DNA from: Kwoniella bestiolae CBS 10118
Taxonomy: Eukaryota; Basidiomycota; Tremellomycetes; Tremellales; Cryptococcaceae
Reading direction: 5' to 3'
NCBI RefSeq assembly: GCF_000512585.2
Contig: NC_089246.1
Span: forward strand, 1,302,001-1,366,000
Length of the DNA stretch: 64,000 bases
A program made the translations under genes and the position numbers. Of this stretch, positions 11,829 to 21,337 are shown one piece after another (positions within the stretch are counted from its first letter, which is position 1; each line of letters begins with the position of its first letter). Under the pieces are notes generated by a model. The model was not told the DNA's origin, did not search any database, and worked only from the letters and a program-made list of their open reading frames with translations.

Positions 11829-14800
11829 CTATAAGCCTAGGGATCTCATTATGGCATAACCGACCGTGACAATCACGAACGTAGCCAAGATCGACGCGGG
11901 GATACCGTTCTTGAGGAAATCCGAGGCGCCGATGAATCGCTGGCCGAGTTTGTTCTCTTGTGTGATGCTATCCAGTTCAAGTAATACTTATCAGCTTGAG
12001 TTATTGGTGTGACCAGGGACATCATCTTGCAAAGGGAATAGGCAGATGGAAAAACCACTCACGCTGTCATATTAGGAAATCCAGATACAGGTAGACCCAT
12101 ACCCGCCGAGCAGATCAGTGCAGTCGCCTAAACACCACACCACATCTGTCAGCTGAATGCCGTGTGGTGTGTGTACTGGTGAAATTGCTCAACTCACCAT
12201 GATCAGTAATCTAGGATGAGGTTCATCCAAGGAATCGCCAATTCTCGTGGCGATAGGGACGAGAAGGACAGCAGCGATAGTGTGCGAGATGCTACAATTA
12301 CAGTCTCAGTTAGTTCCTACCTACGATCTCCGCTCAAGATATTGCCGTAGATGCCATCCCAACTCACAAAGTAGCAATGACCAAAGCCAAGACTGAGAAA
12401 ACGATTAAGATCGAGTACAATCCCAAACCTTGCACCATCCTCTCCAGAACTTCATCCAAAACATCGAGTAAGCCAGAAGACAAGGTGGCTTTTCCGAGTG
12501 CCATACCGCCCATAGCTAGGAAAACGATGGACCAATGGAAAGAATGGAAATCTTCCTATTATCACGGAACCAAGGAGAATCAGGACCCCGTTAGCATCAT
12601 ATCTATCGTGTGGATTGGGACGAGAAACGAGAACCCACCTTCGACAAGATGCCAGTACCGAAGAAAGCCAACAACGGTATAATCGCAATTATACCCATAT
12701 CGCCCACAATACCCTCCATTGATTTTTCCACACACCAGAGGGCGATTGTGATTCCACTGATGATCAGGACATACCAATGGGTAGTCGTGAGCGTATCGGT
12801 GTTCTTTCTCATTTTGGGTATGCTGAGATCGTTCTCCCATTTGTAGTTGATATGCAAGAACGCCCATATACTGACAACCGATAAGGATGCTACAGGTAAG
12901 GAGATTGCGAACCATTGAGGCCATGATAATGGAGGGTCCATCGATCCCAAGGAGATCAAATTCTGAGGTGATGAGATTGGTGAGGCTTGTCCTCCGATAT
13001 TGGAAGCTAACGCGATAGCGATCTGAAGGATATTTAGCTGGATAAGACTAAGCGAGGAACAGGCTCACTCACGATTAAGCATTTTGAGAACATAGACTTG
13101 GGGTGCAATTCGTCCGTAATAGGCTAGAGGAATTCCGCATATCAGCTGATCTGTTCTTGATCGTGGTAAAAAAAAAACTCACCTTGATCAAAGCATAACA
13201 AAGTGTAGGCGCAGCAACATTACTAATCCACATACTGGCGAAAGTAGCAACAAACATAAGAACCAGTAAGACCACACTTGGCTTGGTACCGGCAGCGTTC
13301 AATATTCGAGAAGCAGTCATGACGTCTAATCGGGTCTTCGAAAGCACGGCGGCGATAGTGAAACCACCGATCAAGAGCATAATGGTGGGCGAAAACATCT
13401 GAGAGAAGATGTACCTGGAAACGTATGTTTAGCCGACGTCCGACGTTGGGTCTACTGCAACGAGTGAAACTTACTTTGTACCGTCCGCCGCTGATAGACG
13501 AGTTTCTCCATCTGCTGATCTGAGTACACGCAGAAACACCACGAGCAGCGGTACAGCAAGGGATGTTACGAATAACGGGATTGCCTATTCAAGCGTCAAC
13601 GTCAGCTGACATTGGGATATTCTGAAACTAGCTCACCTCAGTAGCCCAAAGGATCGTACAGAATACCAACATCGCCAAACAATTGCTCTCTTCTACTCCC
13701 TCCATCGGGGAGATATGCACTATAGCCAGTAAGATCGCAAATGCAATAGTAAGTATGACCACCCTCGAGGTCAACCACTGAGGCTTTCTAAATCGTCCCA
13801 GGGGGGTTTTGAATGAACCTTTGGAGGTATCGAACGAAGAAGGCAACTCTTCGGGTGTGACGGACCTAAAGATTCCAGTAGTCTTGTTATGCCCTGACAC
13901 CATCTGTGACCAGACTGTCTCTCTATCCACCACGACCTTCTCTCTTAATTGGGATCGAAGCTGTTCTTTCGCCAAGTCTTCGTCGCCTGCAGCAGCAACC
14001 CGTCTATATAGAAACAAGATCTTCGCTAATAGCTGATCTAGCTCCTCTTTGGCTTCGTTCGTCCATGGCGAGTTTGATGATACTTCATCGGCTATGTATT
14101 GCTTTTTCATCTTGTTGTTCGTGTTTTTGTCGTATTTCTTCAAGATCTTCTCGAAAGCAGTCATGTTCAGATCGACATATTGTTTCAATGCGTAAGCTTC
14201 CAACCACACTGAACTAATTCGTTTCTTGAATCCAATTCTGAGAACGGTTCCATAATCGTTGTTGGCTGTCCAGATGAACACAGGTCTTCTAGCATTGGGA
14301 CCAGCAAACCCATGATCGCGTCCATCGCCTTCTCCTTCTTCCTCATCGTGAGGAACTCTGGGTAACGCCCAATCCGGTACATTGGCAGGATCCATCTGAA
14401 CCAGACCGAGTGAGTGAAATCTCCTTCTTGGCCAAGAGAAATCACCTTCATGAGAAGAGACGGAAGAGAACGAGGTTCGTCTATCTTGGGTTGACGCAGC
14501 GAGTGCTACATCATCGGTAGAAGATTCCAAATCAGAGGAATGTCGAGGTTTTCTTGGCAATGGGACTTTTCCAGGATTGGGCGAGATTGCGGGTGTTGAT
14601 TCGTCAAAGTAGCTGCTAGTCACTGAGTCGCCCATGCCTGGTCTCGCTGATCCCCTATTTGAGCTTCTCTCCCGCGGTCTTATGGACGCTTCAAGCAAGT
14701 CCGCTTCGTCAGGGTTGTTCATGACGCTTCTTCGTCTACCGAATCTTCTTAACCCTCCTCCAAATCTGCCTACAATGGATTGTCTGGTCCGAGTAGGGGA

Positions 14801-15370
14801 TCTAGTGATAGTTTGGGACATGGATGGACTCATCAAATGATCGGTCTCTCTGTTCCCTTCATTTCCTCCATCTTCGTCCTCCTCGTCAACCTCTTTGATG
14901 GTATCATCTTGTCCCAAATCCCTCTCCTCCAGCCCTGAGATCTCCTCTTCTAAGAGTTCAAATGAACGATAAACTTCTTCCAACTTTGTGTGATAGAACT
15001 CAGTCACCTTGTTTCTCTCTTTGTCTAACGCCTTTTTGAAATCTTCGGGGCTGGCATATTTGTCCTTCTTACGACGGTGTATAGGGAGGATAGATGACGT
15101 TTCGCTGTCTTGTGCGGTGGAGTGGTAGGTGGGGTCAAGTGGGTTGGAGGGGAAAAGTTTCTTCAACGCATCGTAGCTGAGGTAGAGGGTTAGTGTCAGC
15201 GACATCAAATCGCAAATTGAAGTGAAGGCGGCCTTATGACTCACTCCACGTAATAGTCCCACCACTCAATATTACTATTCAGCTCCAGAAGAGTACTACA
15301 TACCAGATCATCAGTGATGTGCAAACGACATTTGACAAAGGATGAGGAAGAGGACATACCCAAACTTCAT
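11829..15370 (-). CDS. SPX-domain sodium/phosphate (DASS-type) transporter, Pho87/Pho90/Pho91 family
   Basis: A low-affinity or vacuolar phosphate transporter with an inositol-pyrophosphate-sensing SPX domain. The SPX domain begins with the usual MKF: exon 1 is only 11 nt (15370-15360), spliced to NIEWWDYYV and then YDALKKLFPSN. The SPX core continues with DKERNKVTEFYHTKLEEVYR and VWLEAYALKQYVDLNMTAFEKILKKYDK near residues 310-370. A long disordered insert of about 230 residues splits the SPX domain. The C-terminal half has about 11-12 hydrophobic segments of the DASS fold (CTILWATEAIPLFVTSL, MFSPTIMLLIGGFTIA, ASMWISNVAAPTLCYALI, IALASNIGGQASPISSPQN, GLPVSGFPNMTA). Length is roughly 900 residues with about 12 introns. 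I cannot decide between the plasma-membrane (Pho87/90) and vacuolar (Pho91) members. A further in-frame ATG at 15595 would add about 75 residues before MKF. Confidence 0.9.
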
Positions 15371-15868
15371 CTTATCTCCCTTCTTTGGTGATCGGCTGGC
15401 TGTCCTCCAGGTCCAGCGTGCGTTATCAGATGAGGGATCCGCACCTAGCGGTTGTAGACCTATTAATTCTTCTTCTTCCTCTACTAAGCCAAGACGCTCG
15501 TCTAATCTGATGGATCTACCCGTGAGTTTTCGTATGAGCTGTTGAAGGATGTTTACAGATGGATGGAAGGATGGTGAGATATGTTGAGGTGACACGTTTG
15601 ATAGATGTGATCAATTTGAAAAAACGGTGCGTTATATGATTCGCCTATCACCGAATGTAGATATAGGCATCGAAAAGAAAACCTCGCTGTATATGTTGTG
15701 CAACGAGGAGGGAAGGTGTCAGATGCTCATGTACCGAGTAAAGCGTCGTGATCGTTGTGATCAGGTTATGTGAGACTGAGATGAGTCTGGACTAAAGTAT
15801 AAAGTAGAATATGGAAAGTGAAAAGTGAATTATACCATGTATGGTGGTGGAGTGGGAATAAGGTGGAG

Positions 15869-15887
15869 TATATATATATATATATAT
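15869..15887. repeat. (TA)9 dinucleotide tract
   Basis: An uninterrupted TA run of 19 nt in the divergent promoter region. It may be only a microsatellite, though AT runs in promoters can also exclude nucleosomes. Confidence 0.85.
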
Positions 15888-16427
15888 GGGTTAACCCGCG
15901 TTGACCAGCCAATTGAGGAGTGGTGAGTGAACACATAGAGCCAAGCCATCAAATCTTTTTACACTTCTCTTCAACCTTACATGCAACATCACAAGCACAC
16001 AGCTGCACATCATACCAGAACTATCCTCGTCACCGGTATTACTAAATATGCTATCAAATTCAACGATGAAGTGCATGTGACATACCGAGGGAAAAGGCCA
16101 AGCCAATCCCTTCGTCCTCTTCTGCTTGTCTCATTGAGCTAGCTTGACGATATAACGAATGCCTAAGATATCTACTGTCAAACGAAGGCCCTCCATTCAA
16201 GAGACCTGAGAGATCTCGCTCCATCCAATCGCGAACAATCATGATAACCCATATGCCTTCCTTTCACTTATATCCCCTAAGTGGTCATCGCCTGTTGCTC
16301 GTCGGATCACTCAGTGTTCATCATCATAGTCTGATCCTTTGATCCCGTACTGCTAATTGGCGAAAACGACTTAAACCGGAGCTATCACACGATCTAGGTG
16401 CATGGGTCAAAGTAAATATGACCAGCC

Positions 16428-16434
16428 TATAAAG
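16428..16434 (+). promoter_or_regulatory. TATA box candidate for the first pseudo-calpain gene
   Basis: TATAAAG lies 132 bp upstream of the ATG at 16566. A TATAAATA is similarly placed before the third paralogue, which supports a shared promoter type. Confidence 0.4.
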
Positions 16435-16565
16435 AAGAATGCAAAATGGTAGATCGCACCGAACTGACTGGCGATTCCTCGTCTAACACATTTTGCAAAT
16501 CAGCTGGTGAAATATCCAATTCAGTCACCCACCAGAGCCAACCCAGCTTTCTACGATTACGCACA

Positions 16566-17707
16566 ATGAAGCAACTCCATTCTCTTTTCTACTGTAAGTA
16601 CTGCCATACGCTCAAATCGACGAGGGACTCTCACTGAAATCTCTGTCATTTCCGAAGTCTTCTCCTTACTCTTGACTACCAATCTACTGGTGACAGCCAT
16701 ACCGGGCTCGCTCATAGCTCGAGAGGAGGTAACCGAAGCCCCTTTCTTCAGTGCGGAGGGACCGGTTCTGCTGGATGTGTTTCAAGGTATGTACCTACAC
16801 CAGATCAGCTAGTCATGTGCTCACGTCTCATGATTTCAGGTGACGGGCATTCATCATGGTTTCATTCCGTCGTGGTAGCCTTGCTTCACTCTCGACTAGA
16901 AACTCTCGAGCGGTGTTGGACAGTGACTGGAGAACCGGGTGATAAAGTGTCCGAAGCAGAATTTCATCTCTATACCACAGAGGGCGAGAAGACAGATTTC
17001 ACGATGAAATTCAAAGATGTGTTTGATGGGAAGGGCAAGGCGGATGTATATGATATCAAGAAAGCATGGTATGTCCAGCTCTCCCAGACTGTCCAATGAA
17101 AATGAGGAGATGAGGCTGATTGATTAGTATTGTCATCAGGTGGATTGCGGGACTTCAGCTCGCTGCCCTTCAATTGGAAGGTTATACAGGACTACGAAAA
17201 GATGGTTTTACTTGGTCAGAACCCGATAAAGCCTTTAAGATACTTACGAATGAGGATACCGAGATATACAATCCCCGGGGCGCAAATAAGGAGAAGGAAC
17301 TCTGTGAGTCATCTCAGTTTCCTGGAGACTTCTGAGACATTGATCCTCTGTCTCGACAGGGGCTCTGATGACCCAGTCTGGCAACACACCGATTGTATTT
17401 TCCATCAAATTTGAGGACGGATCGTTTTACTGGTATGCGGCTCTCTCGGCTACCGTCAATGAGAAACGTGAGGGAGAGGAAGATTGGGAGAAGGGAGAGT
17501 GAGTCAAGGCTTGCCATCTGATCGGCGCACAGATGTCGTTGAGCTGTGAACATTTAATGTCCCGCCTTGACAGCTCGTATTGGGACGAGGTACTGACATC
17601 CCAATAGGTTAGAGATCTATGCCGGTAATCGACGTCAGACCGAGGTCCATCCCTTCGCTAAATGGGCCGATGAAATAGAAAGCGTGGTACACTGGAAACT
17701 TGACTGA
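16566..17707 (+). CDS. Secreted calpain-like protein lacking catalytic residues, copy A
   Basis: Exons 16566-16593, 16658-16786, 16840-17068, 17140-17303, 17360-17498 and 17608-17707 join to 262 residues. The N-terminus (MKQLHSLFYFFSLLLTTNLL) is a clear signal peptide, probably cut after VTA. The mature part resembles the calpain catalytic core in order: SSWFHSVVVALLHSR where calpains have GDCW, a strand segment EFHLYTTEGEK, then WWIAGLQLAALQLEGYTGL and DKAFKILTNED, which match the calpain W-x-A-x(4)-A...G-Y-x-G-L...EA-x-x-x-L-T-G helix, then TPIVFSI and YWYAALSAT. The nucleophile position is Ser, the catalytic-His region has Trp/Tyr, and no NPW motif follows, so peptidase activity is unlikely. 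It ends in VVHWKLD. The family assignment is by motif pattern, without a search. Confidence 0.75.
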
Positions 17708-18130
17708 TGATCGCAGTGCAGCTGGTCAGAGATAATTTGTTGGAGTATGCATACATGCTGTTCTCTGAGATTGTATGAAGTGAAGTGATACACATTGTCT
17801 TGACATGGTGTATAAATGCTCAGATGTCACAAGATGAAAGATCAAATATCAAAGGAGTAGCGTCAACGTGGCAGGCTTCAAGCTCCCTTTGTTCAGTTTT
17901 CCCTCCCGGGTGATTGCTTAATCCTTTCTTTCGATATCAAGATTGAGCGTCAATCACAAGGGGGGATTTACGGATATCAAAATGAATAACAGTTCCACTT
18001 CTCTCCATCGTCCTTCTGCAAGGATACAAATACTTTTCTTGCCATGACAATTGCTTATCAGATTTCCCCTAATTTCAGTCCGTTCAATATATTGTTGCTT
18101 TTGCCGTATCAAACATTCAATATACATAAG
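17708..18130. other. Spacer between copies A and B
   Basis: 423 bp with no ORF of coding character. A TATAAA at 17811-17816 lies about 315 bp before the start of copy B, rather far for a core promoter; an AT-rich segment just before 18131 could also serve. Confidence 0.45.
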
Positions 18131-19277
18131 ATGCTTCACTTCCGACCGATTCTGTGCGGTACGTTGTCTTCCCTACCTGATCCATACGGTATTATCTCAC
18201 AGATTCCCCCACAGCTCTCTTTCTGCTGTTTATCAGCAGCAAACCCGTTGTTTCATCTGTCTCCAATGCTTCATCCCACCTGAACGCAAGAGCCGACGTG
18301 GCGGCCGCCCCTCTGACGGGCATCGGGGGACCAGTCCCAGCCGATGTGAAGCAAAGCGGTATGTCTCCCTCCAAGATCGAAAAATCATCAAAGAGATTAT
18401 GCTGACCCAGCAATCAGGGAACTGGTATTCGTCATGGTTCTGTTCCGTTGCTGTGGCTATGGCCAACTCGCGACCTCGAGACCTCATTAAGTCATGGACA
18501 GATACTGGTGTGGGTAAAGGCGAGATTGGGAAGGATACCGATAGCGCAGATTTCTATATCTGATCACCCACGATGGGGTAATGAGAAGTATCAATATACA
18601 GTGGAAGAACGTAAAAGAGATTGGGAGAGCCGATTTTGATAGGGAGAACCCCAAATGGTCTGTGCGATCTACAATACCTGACCCTGGGTCAAGAGCGAAA
18701 CCACAGCTGACAGTGATACACTTGCAGGTGGATAGCCGGGCTGCAGCACGCTGCGCTGCTCGTGAAAGGATGGAAAGGTTTGACAGGTGATGGTGTGATG
18801 GACAAAGGAAATCCTGCAGACGCTCTGAAGATGCTTACGAACAAAGACGGAGAGGTATTTGAATATCAAGCTACTAAGGACGACGACAATCTCCGTGAGT
18901 GGACTGCGTCTCTTTCCAATCGGTAGACTCTCTTCCTCTCCAAAAATGGATAGTGATTGAACTTGAGCATATTTTACTGATATGTATGGTATATCCATAC
19001 AGGCACCATCCTCGAGACCGCCAAACGTCAGCCCGTCGTTTACTCGTATCTCGATGCGAACGATGATGAAGTTTGGCTAGCCGTCCTTGAATGTAAAGAC
19101 GACAAGTGAGTTTCGGATCTCTGCTTCCGTCGATGAGACAGAACATCGTTAATGTTACCTCTTCCTGTGTTTCCTTGTACGATCAGAGTCAGATACTACT
19201 CATACGAAAAGACCGAGGAAGTCCCTTTTGCCGATTTTACCAAGACTGTGCAGAAAGTGGTTCACTGGAAGGTTTGA
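18131..19277 (+). pseudogene. Secreted calpain-like protein, copy B, with a frameshift in exon 3
   Basis: A paralogue of the flanking genes with the same six-exon plan: 18131-18158, 18215-18358, 18418-18657, 18728-18894, 19003-19105 and 19187-19277. Exon 1 has the same 28-nt length as copy A. The signal peptide is MLHFRPILCALFLLFISS. The reading frame holds through NWYSSWFCSVAVAMANS and SADFY, then meets TGA at 18561. The homologous continuation (LITHDGVMRSINIQWKNV) is in another frame, and total exon length is 773 nt, which is 3n+2. Two extra bases in the TATAT at 18555-18559 explain this. Everything after it stays open with good splice sites: WWIAGLQHAALLVKGWKGL, GNPADALKMLTNKDGE, QPVVYSY and the final VVHWKV. 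So it is a recent pseudogene, an assembly error, or a gene for a truncated 105-residue secreted peptide. Confidence 0.7.
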
Positions 19278-19788
19278 TAAGCTAAAGTCTACGGTTCTTT
19301 TCCTGATCAGAACAGTCTAATTTGATTGATGACTTCGGACTCGATCCATGATAGTGTACATACAATGGCAGCGGAGTGTTTGAATTCGAAATCGATATTG
19401 GTAATTATCCGTATTGTATTTATGTCAGATGTATGTGAGTGAAAACATGAGATGGAAGCAGATCAAAAGAAGTGTCCAAATTCGGCTTCAATAACTCTAA
19501 ATACTGTACATATGTTGGCGTTGTCAAACGAGTAACGTCCTTGCTGCGACTGATCTCCGCATTGGTTGACTGTACAAATCCTTTCATCGATCATACCGTG
19601 ACGTCCTTTGATCGACGGGTCTGATTGCATCGAACAAAAGTTGCAAAAGAGTGACGGATCGCTTGTGTGTGAATTTCTCTCCCCTCTACAAGACAGAGGT
19701 GGTATAAATATGCATCAACTATATCTCACTTAAGATATACCTGCTGCGTATAAATCCATATACATAGTCTGCACAGAAGTCGAGAACA
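19278..19788. promoter_or_regulatory. Spacer and promoter upstream of copy C
   Basis: 511 bp without coding character. TATAAATA at 19703-19710 lies 79 bp before the proposed ATG of copy C at 19789, a plausible core promoter. Confidence 0.45.
19703..19710 (+). promoter_or_regulatory. TATA box candidate for copy C
   Basis: TATAAATA 79 bp upstream of the ATG at 19789, comparable with the TATAAAG upstream of copy A. Confidence 0.4.
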
Positions 19789-21005
19789 ATGAGGTTTAAT
19801 AACCTGAATATGAGTTTGCTCCACGATCCATAAATCGTCCCTAGTTGACCACCGTGGCATTTATCCCACTATTCTGTAGCCTTCACCCTGATTTGTCTAA
19901 GTACGATTGGCTGTTTAGCCACAACCTTTCCTGTAAGACACGAAGGGACAACCACCATCGAACGACGGGATGCACCCAGAGCCCCTCTTACAGGGAGTGA
20001 GGGACCTGTCCCAGACGACATACTCAATCGTGAGTATTCGTACTACTCCCAGATGAATTGTTTCGCACAACCGCAATTCTCGTGCTTGCTAATACAGAGC
20101 CCTGCTTAGAGGAAACAAACAAAGGATGGCATCCTGAATGGGTCTCATCCGTCGGTGCGGCATTAGCCAATTCTCGTCCCGAAAAGCTGGCAAAGTGCTG
20201 GGAAGGAGCCTTTCAAGAGGGCGATAAGTTGAATGAACCCTTATCATCTGTAAATATCCACTTGTTCGATCAGAATGGCGAGGGAAAGTCGTTTGACGTG
20301 ACTTGGCAAGAGGTCAGAGATAAGGGCGAGGCGGGATATAAGGATAAGGCAGGGAAGTCCAAGTGGTAAGTTGCATGCACCAGCCGCAGTAATGCATCTT
20401 GGTGGTGTATTTAACTATCTATATACGGTTGAGCTGACGTGAGATTGATATGGTATTACTATGTGTTATGTGTGATAGGTGGTTCGCAGCGATTCAACAT
20501 GCTGGCATGAAGATGCGTGGTTATAAAGGTCTAGATGAGGATAAGATTTCAGAGGGTAATCCATTGGACGCATTCAAATTTATCACTGGCGATGATGCCG
20601 TTGAATATGATCCAAAGGGGAACTGGGATGATCTGTGTGAGTGGTATAGTGGAGATATAGATCACGGTCTACCTTGTGTGTACTGTATAACGAGTGAAGT
20701 CGCTGATCACCGATCTCATAGGGACTCTATTCACATCGGCTAAACACACGCCCATCGTATATTCAACAGTAAAACAAGACGGCACGGTCCGATGGTTCGC
20801 TGGGATTGAGGCTGTGGATCATGAAAATCGCGACAAGAGAAAGTGAGTGAGACAGTAGAAGGTTCGTCATTCCTATGAGTGTGCTGATGACTTCCTGCAC
20901 CATAGGATCAAGTATCATGATTCCTATTGGGGTCACGAGCTTCAAGAAGACTGGTCGAAATTGAGGGAGAGTATCGTTAAGGTTGTGCATTGGGAATCTG
21001 ATTAA
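19789..21005 (+). CDS. Secreted calpain-like protein lacking catalytic residues, copy C
   Basis: Exons 19789-19813, 19880-20029, 20098-20365, 20479-20636, 20722-20842 and 20906-21005 give 273 residues, with intron phases 1,1,2,1,2 identical to copy A. Exon 1 is the least certain: it needs a weak GTTTGC donor, but it gives a good signal peptide (MRFNNLNMTFTLICLSTIGC). After ERRDAPRAPLTGSEGPV comes WHPEWVSSVGAALANSRPEK at the position of the calpain GDCW helix (Glu replaces the Cys), then WWFAAIQHAGMKMRGYKGL and EGNPLDAFKFITGDD, which is the most calpain-like stretch of the three. TPIVYST and VRWFAGIEAV follow with no catalytic His, then DSYWGHELQEDW, an echo of the calpain NPWG...W segment with Ser for Asn. 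It ends VVHWESD. Probably a secreted non-enzymatic protein; the role is unknown. Confidence 0.72.
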
Positions 21006-21337
21006 AGTACTCTGTTGAAATGTGTGACATATAGTAACACATGACTACTAGCACAGACAGATTTGTACCCATGCATCAGTTGAGCCTTCAAAAGGACGTA
21101 CAAGGCGTGTGCTAAACGGCGAACATTTGCGCCACTCGATGTTAGCTTTCGCCACTCGATGTTAGCTTTCGCCTCACGTTGTTCGCTTCTTTTCGGACAG
21201 ATTCAGATTCATGTATATACATATTCAAAACACCATATTATGTGAAATTAAAGAAACTTGTAAAATATATACAAAAGATATCCAGCCCATATTCATCACT
21301 TCTCTTCTAATCGCACGTCACACTTCGATTCTATGAA
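21006..21337. other. Intergenic region after the pseudo-calpain array
   Basis: 332 bp between two convergent stop codons. It contains an exact 20-bp tandem duplication (21131-21170) with a third diverged copy, and AT-rich 3'-end sequence towards 21300. Confidence 0.6.
21131..21170. repeat. Exact 20-bp tandem duplication plus a degenerate third unit
   Basis: The 20-mer GCCACTCGATGTTAGCTTTC occurs twice head to tail (21131-21150 and 21151-21170). A diverged unit follows at 21171-21190 (GCCTCACGTTGTTCGCTTCT), and GGCGAAC/TTGCGCC precedes it, so the whole block shows a TTCGC-type periodicity. Confidence 0.9.

Larger units (their letters stand above)
15371..16565. promoter_or_regulatory. Divergent intergenic region between the phosphate transporter and the first pseudo-calpain gene
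   Basis: 1.2 kb shared upstream region. It includes a 94-residue upstream ORF start at 15595 on the minus strand (in frame with MKF), a (TA)n tract at 15869-15887, and a TATAAAG at 16428-16434 placed about 135 bp before the next gene's ATG. No other coding sequence is evident. Confidence 0.5.

Noticed and set aside
18505..18560. A short intron that could remove the stop in copy B
   Set aside because: The only frame-fitting donor and acceptor would give a 35-nt intron without a branch site and would delete residues that the other two copies keep.
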